Assembly: GCF_964019385.1 (NCBI RefSeq)
Contig: NC_088655.1
Location: forward strand, 24,736,109-24,800,108
Direction: 5' to 3'
Source: Sycon ciliatum
Taxonomy: Eukaryota > Porifera > Calcarea > Leucosolenida > Sycettidae
Length of the DNA: 64,000 nucleotides
Position numbers and translations under genes: made by a program. Shown one piece after another: positions 23,992-33,569 of the stretch (within the stretch, counting starts at the first letter, position 1; every line of letters begins with the position of its first letter). The notes under the pieces were generated by a model. The model was not told where the DNA came from. It worked only from the letters and a program-made list of their open reading frames with translations, and searched no databases.

Positions 23992-24526
23992 TAACAGCAT
24001 CAGCTAATGGCATATGTACTCTTTTTCGATTGTACATGCAAGCTCTACCTTGTGATGTTGAGCTCTCTTCGTTTGGTGGGGGTACTCCGATCGTCTAATG
24101 TGAACCACAGTCCACCTACAATTCTACATTTGCAACGTTTACCAATGTGCATCGGCACTCATTGTACATAACTGTTACAGCAGAGTGTAGATTATCCGCA
24201 CCCCTCGGGCGCACGCTTTCTCCAGGGGGTTCGGATGGGGAAAAATTCTGATAAGGGAGCAGTCACACATCCATCTAAGACTTGCACATTCCTTCACGTT
24301 TCCATCATTTCTCACATTCTCTTCACAGGAACTAGACACACTCTAGCTCCTCAATATGACACCACGGTGATACATTGTTGCTCCAACCTGTTGCAAACTA
24401 TCTTGTGCACCGCTTGAATGGTGCTTGGGGTTGGGGAAAATGAGCAGAAGCTCATTTTCGTCCCTTCAATTCAATGGAAACTGGCATTTCGAATAAGTGA
24501 TTGTTCGGATTATCGGCATTCTCCTG
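23992..24526. other. unassigned sequence
   Basis: Near 24502 a TTCGGATTATCGGCATTCT word matches part of the 328-bp direct repeat. Nothing else was recognised. Confidence 0.4.
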
Positions 24527-24528
24527 TA

Positions 24529-24889
24529 CCATAAAGTCGCGGATAAAAGCCGGGCTTATAAGCACATGAGCCGCTTTCTGCATCAGGCTTTAATGCAAAC
24601 CAGGCTTGTATGCAAACCATGCTTATATGCACCACTGATATTTTTGCCAGACTTGTATTCCAGGCTTCTACGCGCGACAAGCGTAGATCTACCACTGACT
24701 ACCAGTATGGCGGCAGTTTTACTATGCACCGTACATAGCGCATGCACTCTTGACCCACCCGATCCGCGCTTGCATAGAAGCCAGGCTTCTACGAGCGACA
24801 GGCTTATATGCATTTAACCCGTTTGATTTTCAGGCTTCTATCTGCGATGTGCTTGTATGCAAACCCGGCTTTTATCCGCGACTTTACGG
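24529..24889. mobile_element. 361-bp MITE with TA flanks
   Basis: Inverted ends CCATAAAGTCGCGGATAAAA and complement (CCGCGACTTTACGG) are flanked by TA on both sides (24527-24528, 24890-24891). The interior repeats CAGGCTTNTA and TATGCAAACC. A mariner-type target is the simplest reading. Confidence 0.7.
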
Positions 24890-25157
24890 TATTCATATTC
24901 ACGCTTTTGGTACAGTCTGGAACAGGAGATCCTAGTTCGACTCAGACTGCCCTTTCCATAATACGTTTCCCATGTACTCGCAGTTCTTTTATCGGAACAT
25001 CTTTTCTTCCCAACCTCAAATCCTGTGCAACACCGGTTGGCTTTCCTCAGTTTCCTGAGTGGTGTTACCTCTCAATAGAAGCATGAGTGGCCATTCAATA
25101 TACCGGTATAGTAAAACATGTCCATAATTATCGGAGAAAGGATCGGATGTGGCTAAA

Positions 25158-25343
25158 TAATTTGAAACTGTTCACCTCTCCTCACTGCGCTCTTGGCCCA
25201 CATTTACCACACCATAGCGAGGAAGTTCGTTCTTGGATAGATGCTCTACATCCTCCAGACATCTATCCAAGAACAAACTTCCTCGCTATGGTGTGGTGAA
25301 TGTGAGCCAAGAGTGCAGTGGTGGACAGTTGCAAATAATTTTA
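25158..25343. repeat. ~186-bp hairpin
   Basis: Arms of about 85 bp are complementary, including ACCACACCATAGCGAGGAAG and TTCTTGGATAGATG, around a short loop CTCTACATCCTCCAGA. It has no coding sequence. It is either a foldback insertion or a hairpin-RNA locus. Confidence 0.8.
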
Positions 25344-25470
25344 CTACAATGTGCTAAGCAGAACAGAGGTACTCGCACCTGGGTGGAAACTATTCTGAAT
25401 TTTGAATGCCAGGGAAGGCTGAAGGATACCGATGAAACCACTGCCAAAGCAAACACGAATTTGAAAAGCA

Positions 25471-26165
25471 GTGCATGCATGGTGGCGGTGGGAAAAAGCA
25501 GCCAAGGAAAGTGTGTACATATTTTTGTTGAAAGCACGAGAATTCAAAGAAAGCTGGCTGCTTCCTCTATTTCCATGATCGGCCAGTGCCTGCAGCACGA
25601 ACAGTACATTGTAATACATGTATGTGCATAGACAGACAAATAAACACCAACCTGAGCATGGGTACCGCTTGTATTCGTGGTCAGGAAAGTGAAAGTACGA
25701 ACGAAGGAGAAGAAGATTGTTGACCATGGCGAACAACTGCATATCCAGAGGGCACACGGCTTGCCAGAATGGGTCGGCTACATCTTCGCTAATTTTCTAT
25801 CCTAACAACATTCAGCTTCAAGGTCAAGGACGACGGCATTTTTGGAAGGAAATTTCGAATTTTGGAGAAGAAGCTTGCTTTCGGAAAAATGTTCCTTTCA
25901 CGCAAGGCAGCATGCCAGGTCAGGCGTGTGAACCAGGTGAACTGTGTCAGCAGATCGACGTTTACGTTCCAGGCCGACAGTTTTTTGACCAAGCCGTGAA
26001 TCGCCCTCGCTCTGACTCGCCCGGCTACGAAGGAGTAATTTTACAACTCTTCAGGCCAGCTACAGGTCTCTGATGCAGAGCTGCAAGTGACGGATATCGG
26101 TCATTTGCAGCCACTACTTTGGGCCTCCTGGTCGTCGCAATCTGATACATAATATACCTCCAAAT
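25471..26165. repeat. block C of inverted duplication, copy 2
   Basis: Inverted copy of 12805-13500. The left boundary is at TGCATGCATGGTGGCGG and the right at ATAATATACCTCCAAATGG. A family H MITE lies close by on the same relative side in both copies, but with unrelated spacer, so the MITE insertions may be independent. Confidence 0.85.
25726..26073 (+). CDS. unrecognised 115-aa ORF, second block C copy
   Basis: The same open frame as 12897-13244, with Q, G and Q at the three variable positions. It begins MANNCISRG and ends at TGA after ATGL. No domain is recognised. Intactness of both copies may simply reflect recent duplication or gene conversion. Confidence 0.3.
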   Translation: MANNCISRGHTACQNGSATSSLIFYPNNIQLQGQGRRHFWKEISNFGEEACFRKNVPFTQGSMPGQACEPGELCQQIDVYVPGRQFFDQAVNRPRSDSPGYEGVILQLFRPATGL

Positions 26166-26229
26166 GGACGGTGGTTTATGTGCAGGGGCAGAAGGAGGGA
26201 AAACGGGCTACAAATGTGTATGGTACTAA

Positions 26230-26630
26230 GGCTGTGTTTACATGAGAAATTTCAACCCGGGTCGAGTTCAGCCCGGGTTGAAAGTCTGTACGACAAACAA
26301 AAGAGGTGAGCGTTTACATGAAGACAGTTGACCCGGGTCAAATACTGATATGCCGCCAAAAGTCCACTTCTACAGTCCTGTATGGTCACGTGAATCCGTT
26401 CGCGCGAAATTTGCATCTGCAGTGCCGTTCAAACCTGGCGCGAGATACGCACAGAAGTACGTTTGTACGATTTTCTTGACCCGGGTTGATTTCAACCCGG
26501 GGCGAAATTTCAACCCGGGTCAAGCGCAATGCGTCATGTAAACGCGCCATTCACTTTGTGCACATGGCGGGTTGAAATCTGACCCGGGTCGAACTCAACC
26601 CGGGTTGAAACGCTTCATGTAAACACAGCC
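26230..26630. mobile_element. Harbinger-like MITE, family H, copy 3 (inverted)
   Basis: Ends GGCTGTGTTTACATGAG and complement, TAA on both sides (26227-26229, 26631-26633). It is in opposite orientation to the next copy, with which it shares the central TAA. Confidence 0.85.
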
Positions 26631-26633
26631 TAA

Positions 26634-27064
26634 GGCGGTGTTTACATGAGGCGTTTCAACCCGGGTTGAGTTCGACCCGGGTCAGATTTCAACCCGCCAT
26701 GTGCATAAAATGAATTGCGCGTTTACATGACGCATTGCGCTTGACCCGGGTTGAAATTTCGCCCCGGGTTGATTTCAACCCTCCCCCCAAGGGGAGGGTT
26801 GAAATCAACCCGGGTCAAGAAAATCGTACAAACGTACTTCTGTGCGTATCTCGCGCCAGGTTTGAACGGCACTGCAGATGCAAATTTCGCGCGAACGGAT
26901 TCACGTGACCATACAGGACTGTAGAAGTGGACTTTTGGCGGCATATCAGTATTTGACCCGGGTCAACTGTCTTCATGTAAACGCTCACCTCTTTTGTCTA
27001 TCGTACAGACTTTCAACCCGGGCTGAACTCGACCCGGGTTGAAATTTCTCATGTAAACACAGCC
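26634..27064. mobile_element. Harbinger-like MITE, family H, copy 4
   Basis: Complete 431-bp copy. The left end is GGCGGTGTTTACATGAGG, the right GTAAACACAGCC, with TAA at 26631-26633 and 27065-27067. The CCCGGG-rich arms and the central CCCTCCCC palindrome match the other copies. Confidence 0.85.
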
Positions 27065-27069
27065 TAATT

Positions 27070-27650
27070 ATTGCATGCAGGGTCAGCGGGAAATGGGTCA
27101 AATATGGAGGTTATGAAGTGTGTACGGTTCTACAAATGTGTATCACTATTGCATGCAGGGGTGGGGGATATGGTGCAATGAAGTGTGTATGAACTACTGC
27201 ATGCAGGGGATGGGGGTAATGGTGCAATTATGGGGGTTATGAAGTGTGTGTGAACTATTGCAGGGCTAGGGGTAGGGGGTAATGGTGCAATGAAGTGTGT
27301 ATGAACTACTGCATGCAGGGGTAGGGGGTAATGGTGCAATGAAGTGTGTATGAACTACTGCATGCAGGGGTAGGGGGTAATGGTGCAATGAAGCGTGTAT
27401 GAACTACTGCATGCATGGGTAGGGGGTAATGGTGCAATTATGGGGGTTATGAAGTGTGTGAACTATTGCAGGGGTAGGGGGTAATGGTGCAATGAAGTGT
27501 GTATGAACTACTGCATGCAGGGGTAGGGGTAATGGTGCAATAATGTGTGTATGAACTACTGCATGCATGGGTAGGGGGTAATGGTGCAATTATGGGGGTT
27601 ATGAAGTGTGTATGAACTATTGCATGCAGGGGTCGAGATCCAAAATATGG
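27070..27650. repeat. 49-bp minisatellite array
   Basis: About ten units of 49 bp (ATGAACTACTGCATGCAGGG, GTAGGGGGTAATGGTGCAAT, GAAGTGTGT), some with internal deletions. The last unit runs into GGGGTCGAGATCC, a 3' flank shared with the array ending near 31650. Not CRISPR-like: units are adjacent, with no spacers. Confidence 0.9.
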
Positions 27651-27662
27651 GATGCGTATAAC

Positions 27663-27677
27663 CAAGAGTCCATGGAC
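27663..27677. mobile_element. half CAAGAG micro-element
   Basis: CAAGAGTCCATGGAC follows GTATAAC, as at 31675, but the right half and right duplication are gone; block B sequence begins straight after. The flank is shared with 31640-31690. Confidence 0.55.
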
Positions 27678-29056
27678 ACTATCGTTGGCAGTTCCCAATC
27701 TAGGGAAAGGTTCAAGGACTCATTGACCGAGTTTGCCAAATAAATTCGCATATCAAGGAAAATCTCCATTGTGGAGAGGTTCAGTAACTTGTTTGCTTCA
27801 TACGAAACGAGCCAATGGGTGCAGTCTCGTGAAAATCTCGTACTTGTATGATTGCATTTGTTTACTCGAGTCTGGGCTGTTTGATTTGTGAGTATCGCCG
27901 AGATTGCACTGCCCCAAATAAAGTTTCGTGCCGCTAATGCAAGAATTACGATCTGCAATCTGTTTGTAGTACTCTTGGTAGTACCTGTAGTACCTGCAAG
28001 AATGTGCAGTCCGTGTATCGTACTTTCTCTGTTGCTGTTACAGTTGCTGTCAAGTTGCTAAAGAAAGGTTCAGTAGAGAGGTTCTGCAAAACGAAAATTC
28101 GAACGAAGTTTCACGACAGTCCTTGCGAAAGTGTGTGCGAATTTTTGCACGAACTTTGCGTTCTGCAGATTTTCGTAGTTTGCGCGGGCCAAGTGCACGT
28201 ACGCCATGACCCGATCTCACGAAATTTCCTACGACAGTTCATTTCGTGTTCCCTGCAAGTTTCGCTTCCAAAGTTGCGAAAGTTCGTGCGAAGTTTCGCA
28301 CCTCCTGATGTAGAGGGAAAGTTTGTACGCATTTTCGTTTTGCAGAACCTCTCTAGTGACTCTTTTGTTTGATACGAGACGAGTCAATGAGTCGGTGTGG
28401 CTTAGAATCTTTCGCTGTAGAATAAATCTATTCGTATGTCTATTTGAGAAATAATTGTATTCACTGGTTATAAAATAGGTTAAGACAAACTCACAGAATA
28501 AATACCATCGGTCCCTTGGTGTTCGTCCTAAAGAGGTTCGACTGGATATCATTCATACTCACCAAAAGATGTGTAAGATTTTATTATCATGGAGTGCCTG
28601 TTTATCTCTCAGTATCAGTACCTCCAACCATAGCCTTGACCCTTTTATCCTCAGGATCAGTGTAGTTGTTGGAACGAGGTGTCGGACTCAGCAATGTATT
28701 TGTTTGCATTTAATACATGTTTATTGTTCCTCCTTTGCTGTGTTGTTTTAGAAAATCGTGGACTAACAGTTTGAAGTCATTGAACTACTTCCAAAAGTTG
28801 TATCGACATCAACAGGATTACGATTTCCGTGCAATATGATGGTGGATGACCTTATCACGATAACCCATGATTATAAACCAATATAAACACAGAATCAACA
28901 AAAACATCTGCGACACGCACCTGCCGCATGGCTACATTTCTCAAACAAATCTGATCGAGGGTGGGGAAATCTGAAATATCTGAAAGGCACGACTCATGCA
29001 TAACCTTCCTAGGGGCTCCCGTAAGAAGACCATAGATCTGTGGGAAGCACCCTAGT
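27678..29056. repeat. block B of inverted duplication, copy 2
   Basis: Reverse-complement counterpart of 2281-3620, with a 282-bp insertion at 28074-28355. The part equivalent to 2345-2535 lies outside, at 29330-29511. Confidence 0.8.
28074..28355. mobile_element. 282-bp TIR element, TAGAGAGGTT ends
   Basis: Inverted ends TAGAGAGGTTCTGCAAAACG and complement. Block B copy 1 (near 3222-3234, GAGTCACTGAACC) lacks it and appears as an empty site, so it was inserted after the duplication or lost from copy 1. A 729-bp relative is at 56448-57176. Confidence 0.8.
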
Positions 29057-29329
29057 AAAAAAAAAAAAAATTCACGGTTCGCGTGAGACTCGGCTGGAAG
29101 CCGGGCTTTCCGCATCCGTAGGAACGCCACCACCCTTCAAGGATCAAGGCGCAGCCTAGTAAAATAAAAGTAAATAATAATAGTTTCCTCTGAGACAAAA
29201 ATGCGATAATATGTATTTCACCTGATGAGAAGGCTTGAAAGTATACTTGTGAAGACAAAAACTTTCAAGATGTTTGTAATGAGCCTGAAGTGTGTCCTTT
29301 TTATGAGTATAAATAATAATAATAAGACA
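29057..29329. repeat. insertion in block B; part shared with 37.3 kb
   Basis: This segment is absent from block B copy 1. Its part 29211-29316 matches 37268-37372 (CACCTGATGAGAAGGCTTGA and GAAGACAAAAACTTTCAAG). The CTGATGAG... wording is typical of untranslated ends of Penelope-like or other invertebrate elements. An AAT microsatellite closes it. Confidence 0.65.
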
Positions 29330-29511
29330 AATTTATGACAGAGTCATGAAATTCTGCAACAGCAACATGCACAGAGTGAACTCCGTATAAAAAAGTATAA
29401 CCACCACTACTCACATGTTCACCTGCAGGAGAACATGCATTATCATGCTAGTGCCATTTTCTGCCACAAAAGGCTTGCACATCAATGCGTATAATACGGT
29501 ATTGATATGAT

Positions 29512-29532
29512 CAAGAGTGCATAAACCTCTTG
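29512..29532. mobile_element. CAAGAG micro-element, 21 bp, 7-bp duplication
   Basis: Starts CAAGAGTGCATAAACC and ends CTCTTG; ATATGAT flanks both sides exactly (29505-29511, 29533-29539). The inverted paralogue near 2340 has one ATATGAT and no insertion, an apparent empty site. Confidence 0.75.
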
Positions 29533-29574
29533 ATATGATGTGAAGGCCATCATTTACATAATTATTGATACAGG

Positions 29575-29608
29575 CAAGAGTACATAACCCCGGGGTTATG
29601 TACTCTTG
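29575..29608. mobile_element. CAAGAG micro-element, 34-bp perfect palindrome
   Basis: The sequence is CAAGAGTACATAACCCC joined directly to its reverse complement. The flanks are ATACAGG and ATATAGG, a 7-bp duplication with one mismatch. The tip is identical to the end of the 290-bp element at 15235. Confidence 0.8.
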
Positions 29609-30062
29609 ATATAGGGCATTCCGTTGATTGGTGACAGAAAAAACAAAAGAAATTATAGCAATAAAAACTGCTTTATGGCAGTTTTCTAAAAAAGGTTATT
29701 GTGTTCTAGTCCATGGACCCCGTCCAAAAAGTAAGAAATTACCGAAATGTGATAGCTGGAAATTAAAATTTCACACAAAACCTCACAATAATCACACACA
29801 GAATTAATTGCTACATGTAGAAGACCTTTTCCCCTCGTGATCCTCTTTCCTATGCATGCATGTTGCCAATTGTTGGTGCAGAACAAGTTAAAGTTGAAAG
29901 CAGCATTTCAAGTGTTGTCAGTGATTATTGTGAGGTTTTGTGTGAAATTTTAATTTCCAGCTATCACATTTCGGTAATTTCTTACTTTTTGGACGGGGTC
30001 CATGGACTAGAACACAATAACCTTTTTTAGAAAACTGCCATAAAGCAGTTTTTATTGCTATA
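29609..30062. mobile_element. block A foldback element, copy 2
   Basis: Arms about 29654-29800 and 29920-30062 are near-perfect complements; the left side extends through GGTGACAG to GGGCATTCC. The right end is cut by minisatellite sequence. The interior is unrelated to copy 1. Confidence 0.8.
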
Positions 30063-30215
30063 ATGAACTACTGCATGCAGGGGTAGGGGGTAATGCAGCA
30101 ATGAAGTGTGTATGAACTACTGCATGCAGGGGTAGGGGGTAATGGTGCAATGAAGTGTGTATGAACTACTGCATGCAGGGGTAGGGGGTAATGGTGCAAT
30201 GAAGTGTGTATGAAC
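30063..30215. repeat. 49-bp minisatellite, second array
   Basis: Three units of the same 49-bp repeat as at 27.1-27.6 kb, directly abutting the block A element. Confidence 0.85.
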
Positions 30216-30327
30216 TATTATCCCATGGTACGGTACTATAGGCCTGTTTCAGCCAATCAGGAGCCTTGCTGACCGGGAAATAATAGCCAATACAATCCCG
30301 CGCGGGATGATATTCATTATTAACTGG

Positions 30328-30517
30328 GTTCACTTTTACCGTACCTACTACGGTGCACCCTGCATTGGCATGCCCCCACCCCTCTCGATTCGGTGCAATG
30401 CATCTTGCCACTGGAGTCCTTTCGATCAGAACCCAGCGATAAAATGCACTACACAGAACCGTGAGAGGGTGGGAGCATGCCAAAGCAGAGTGCACCGTCG
30501 GTACAGTAAAAGTGAAC
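30328..30517. mobile_element. ~190-bp foldback
   Basis: Inverted arms GTTCACTTTTACCGTACC...GGTGCACCCTGC and GGGAGCATGCC...GTGCACCG...GTAAAAGTGAAC, around a CGATTCGG/CCGTGAGAGGG centre. Non-coding. Confidence 0.7.
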
Positions 30518-31420
30518 GGAGAGAACTTACCTCCGCGACTACGTCCAAAACCAGATTCCACACAAACAAACAACGAACTCCAATCACTATTCAACTCAAC
30601 ACTACGACACAAAGGAGACTTCGAAGTTCATCAGTTCTCATTCACTCTTTGTAAACTCGAAAACTACACAAAGTATCACCATCCGAGTGAAAATTACTAA
30701 TTGCAAGGAGAGATACCGAAACAACACGAAAAGTACAAGACGTGAAAGTGAGAGGAAAAATCTTGTACAGAATATTCAACAGTGTGAAAGAAGAAGAGCG
30801 TAGCAATCCATGTGTGATGTAGATAAGATATGGATGCAAGATGCGACCCGCAGTGATTATCATGACATTGTATCCAGTACGATTACCACAAGAACAATCT
30901 AAAACGTAGATGCTGCTACAAATCCAGTATGCCTAAATATAACAAGATCAACGGTCTTCTGATTGCATAGTGGCCGATAGTGAAACAACCAAGAGTCTTG
31001 ATACAACGAAATGCTCTTTACTCACTGGTACCAATGTCCGACGATATGTACAATGTGGTTACTGCCTGCACGGACAGTGTTCAGCAAGGATCCCAAACCG
31101 TTGAAAGTAATTAGTTCCACGCCGATCCAATGACAAGGAAGTCAGCACCAGCATCCATAATGACGTTGTATCTCGTCGTGACTTGAAGTATGGCCCTTAC
31201 TTTGAACCAAATGACTATGTATCATAACAGTGCAATCTTCGTCAATTCTCTAGTCCAACTACTAAAATGCAACTTGTCTCCCGAGCTCCATCGCTCTCAA
31301 ACCTTGACTGGATTGAAAAGAAAGGCAGCATTTTGTTTTTGGTATAGCTGTACCTTGGTAATTGTATTCAGAACGCAGTTGCGTCGATCCCCAAAATGCG
31401 TAGATGTACCTGGGATAAGT
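30518..31420. other. unassigned sequence
   Basis: Apart from the 11-bp palindrome at 30990, no gene or repeat was recognised. Confidence 0.4.
30990..31000. mobile_element. possible 11-bp CAAGAG footprint
   Basis: CAAGAGTCTTG, two overlapping family tips, flanked by AAACAAC and ATACAAC (one mismatch in seven). At this length chance is possible; the matching flanks and the local cluster are the support. Confidence 0.45.
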
Positions 31421-31530
31421 AGGATATTGACCCGCGTACTCGGGTGTTACCGTACCCTCATATCATCCCTCCTGCTACGCAGTCGGGATGATATTCGGGA
31501 GGTAACACCCTCGTACTTGGGTAATATCCT
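31421..31530. repeat. 110-bp hairpin
   Basis: Arms AGGATATTGACCCGCGTAC...GGGTGTTACC and GGTAACACCCTCGTAC...AATATCCT, with an inner ATCATCCC/GGGATGAT pair. Foldback of unknown family. Confidence 0.7.
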
Positions 31531-31534
31531 ATAC

Positions 31535-31650
31535 CTGCATGCAGGGGTAGGGGGTAATGGTGCAATGAAGTGTGTATGAACTACTGCATGCAGGGGTAGG
31601 GGGTAATGGTGCAATGAAGTGTGTATGAACTAATGCATGCAGGGGTCGAG
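31535..31650. repeat. 49-bp minisatellite, third array
   Basis: Two units followed by GGGGTCGAGATCC and ATGGGATGCGTATAACC, the same 3' flank as the first array. Confidence 0.85.
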
Positions 31651-31674
31651 ATCCAAATATGGGATGCGTATAAC

Positions 31675-31694
31675 CAAGAGTCCATGGACTCTTG
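31675..31694. mobile_element. CAAGAG micro-element, 20-bp perfect palindrome
   Basis: CAAGAGTCCATGGACTCTTG with GTATAAC exactly repeated on both sides (31668-31674, 31695-31701). The tip variant CAAGAGTCCAT is also that of the 783-bp element at 49154. Confidence 0.8.
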
Positions 31695-31705
31695 GTATAA
31701 CATAA

Positions 31706-31975
31706 CATGCTGTCAAAATCGAAAAACATGTCTGGACTCTGCCAACCGGGTTATGGCTGTAGTCAGGAGAACTACGTATACGTACGCGTCCTCGCCTTGT
31801 ATTACATGCTGTCAAAATCGAAAAACATGTTAAACTACCAAGCAAGGCTTGTGTGTACGTGTAGTGCATGCGAGATTTGCGAGGTCATTCCCGAACGCAA
31901 ATTGAATCGCGATTTTCCCAGGGGTCAGCGCATTGCGAGATTTGCGAGGCCATTCCCGGGCGCAAATTGAATTGT
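31706..31975. repeat. two local direct repeats
   Basis: ACATGCTGTCAAAATCGAAA occurs at 31706 and 31804. A second tandem pair of about 65 bp (GCGAGATTTGCGAGG ... CGCAAATTGAAT) spans about 31868-31975. Confidence 0.75.
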
Positions 31976-32035
31976 GGATCGCGCTTCAGCCCAACCGCGA
32001 CCCACGCAACCCGCGGCGCATGAGCTCAGTTATAA

Positions 32036-32296
32036 CAAGAGTACATGAAAACCAGAGTGTGCAGCTTGGGGCCTTTCTGCTATGGGTGTCTGTCACGGCG
32101 AAATTCCGTACATCATATTTGGCCCAGATCTGAGGCGGGAAATGGCGTAGTGCGTACAACTGAGCTGCAGGTGTGCAGAAAGAGACCTGCTTGAATCCTG
32201 CTTGTACGCACTACATCCCTAAAATGATTTAATCACGGAATTTCGCCGTGACAGCAACCCATCCGAGCTGCACACTCTGGTTTTCATGTACTCTTG
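32036..32296. mobile_element. CAAGAG-family element, 261 bp, 7-bp duplication
   Basis: Ends CAAGAGTACATGAAAACCAG and complement, then CAGAGTGTGCAGC on both arms and an inner pair CACGGCGAAATTCCG / CGGAATTTCGCCGTG. GTTATAA flanks both sides exactly (32029-32035, 32297-32303). Confidence 0.85.
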
Positions 32297-32523
32297 GTTA
32301 TAAGGGCTTCACCTTCAGTCCCCTTCTCAGTTGCTTTCTTGTATCGCTAGAGGGAGGTTTGACTACACTGGACTTTGAGGAGTTGTCTTGGAGTGGATCT
32401 GCTATCTATGCGGTAAGTTCTATTCGTTTTTGTGAATGTATATGAGAATAGGTGTGCTGTCCGAGCGGGAGAGGATTAGCTTGTACATGTACCTCAATGT
32501 GCCTCTATCAGGACCCTCTCTAA

Positions 32524-32873
32524 GGTTGCGTTTGTTCGGTGCCATTCCGCCACCATTCCAAAGTCATTCCGCCGTGTTTTGGTTCCGGAGCGGTTTTTTT
32601 GATACACTCGAAAGCGTTTGTTCGGTGCAATTCCGATTCCGGTCGCGGAATGAAGGGGGCAGAATCGTTTCTGGCGATTCCTAAGAAAAAGTGGAATGAG
32701 GTTTCATTCCGAGCGGAATGAAAATGCGCGGAGGGGCTTCGTTGCTGCTGCATACCTGTACCTCACCAACAAAACAAAACTTCAAACTCGATTATCGATA
32801 CTATGTACAGGAATGTTGGCGGACATCGTCCAGGATATAGGCTGGTACTGGGAATGACCGAACAAATGCAACC
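32524..32873. mobile_element. 350-bp TIR MITE
   Basis: Ends GGTTGCGTTTGTTCGGT and ACCGAACAAATGCAACC (near-complement). Internal GGAATGA/TCATTCC words are frequent. The flanks are TAA on the left and AAA on the right, compatible with a worn 3-bp duplication. Confidence 0.7.
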
Positions 32874-33499
32874 AAATTTTAATCTTTTTCAAACCCTTTA
32901 TGTACCGTAACGTACTTGTGTATCAGTGTCTTTCAGTGGTAGATTTTCTTGTGACCTGACAGGAGCAGACAATGCTTGCAAACGCAAGCACAAACAGCAA
33001 AACAGGGAGTTGCAGTAATAAAGAATATTCTTTCATTCACTCGTTACCATCAAGAACGTTTGATTACTGAGAGACTGTGTTTATTTCGGCCCTATCCATG
33101 AGTTAGTGGAGTGTACGCACATGGCGCCAGTATGTTCAATCACGATCACTACCCCTTCTTAAATGGAAAGGTATGCACTAACTAATACTGTTTTATAGAA
33201 GATATTCTGATGCAGAGTATCTACACTCGAATAACTGGCATATGTGCCAAGTAAGCAAGAACAGAACAGTGCAAAGTGGAAGTGGTATGACCTTACCAAA
33301 CTTCAGTACTGCATGTTGCCACTCTTCAAGCACTCTTTTCTACCGATCGTCAGCTAGCGTTTTGAGGGTAATGCAATTGGCAACTTCCAGTTGTGATGTT
33401 GGCTGTTCTACATGTATATGATCTTGTTGGCTATTGCTTGGATTCTATTTTGCAACAACTCCAGTTCATTGTTTTGCATGTACTGTTAACAGGTGGAAG
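32874..33499. other. region upstream of the host gene
   Basis: No mobile element was recognised. TTAACAG at 33486-33492, just before GTGGAAGATGG, could be a splice acceptor, so a 5' non-coding exon may lie further upstream. No convincing core promoter was identified. Confidence 0.35.
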
Positions 33500-33569
33500 A
33501 TGGGATCTATTTTATTGCTTGCACTATGTATGTTGGCTTCAATGCTGCACACAATAAATTGTGCTGAAG
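33500..33569 (+). CDS. secreted CTLD-sushi protein, exon 1 (signal peptide)
   Basis: The ATG has a strong Kozak setting (A at -3, G at +4). It encodes MGSILLLALCMLASMLHTIN then CAE: a short start, a hydrophobic core of about 14 residues and a small-residue cleavage site (likely after NCA). A consensus donor, GAAG|GTAAG, ends the exon in phase 1. The next supported exon (44266) begins in the matching phase, giving ...CAE-G-EHHH. The gene product should enter the secretory route. An in-frame Met upstream (33434) is less likely, because it would put polar residues ahead of the signal. Confidence 0.75.

Noticed and set aside
25184..25322. CTCTTGG...CCAAGAG pair as a CAAGAG-family member
   Set aside because: The tips point inward the wrong way (CTCTTG on the left, CAAGAG on the right), and the inverted repeat continues outside them.
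27070..27650. Regular repeats that could suggest a CRISPR array
   Set aside because: The units abut with no unique spacers, and the DNA is clearly animal; it is a minisatellite. The same holds for 54743-54991 and 35777-35919.
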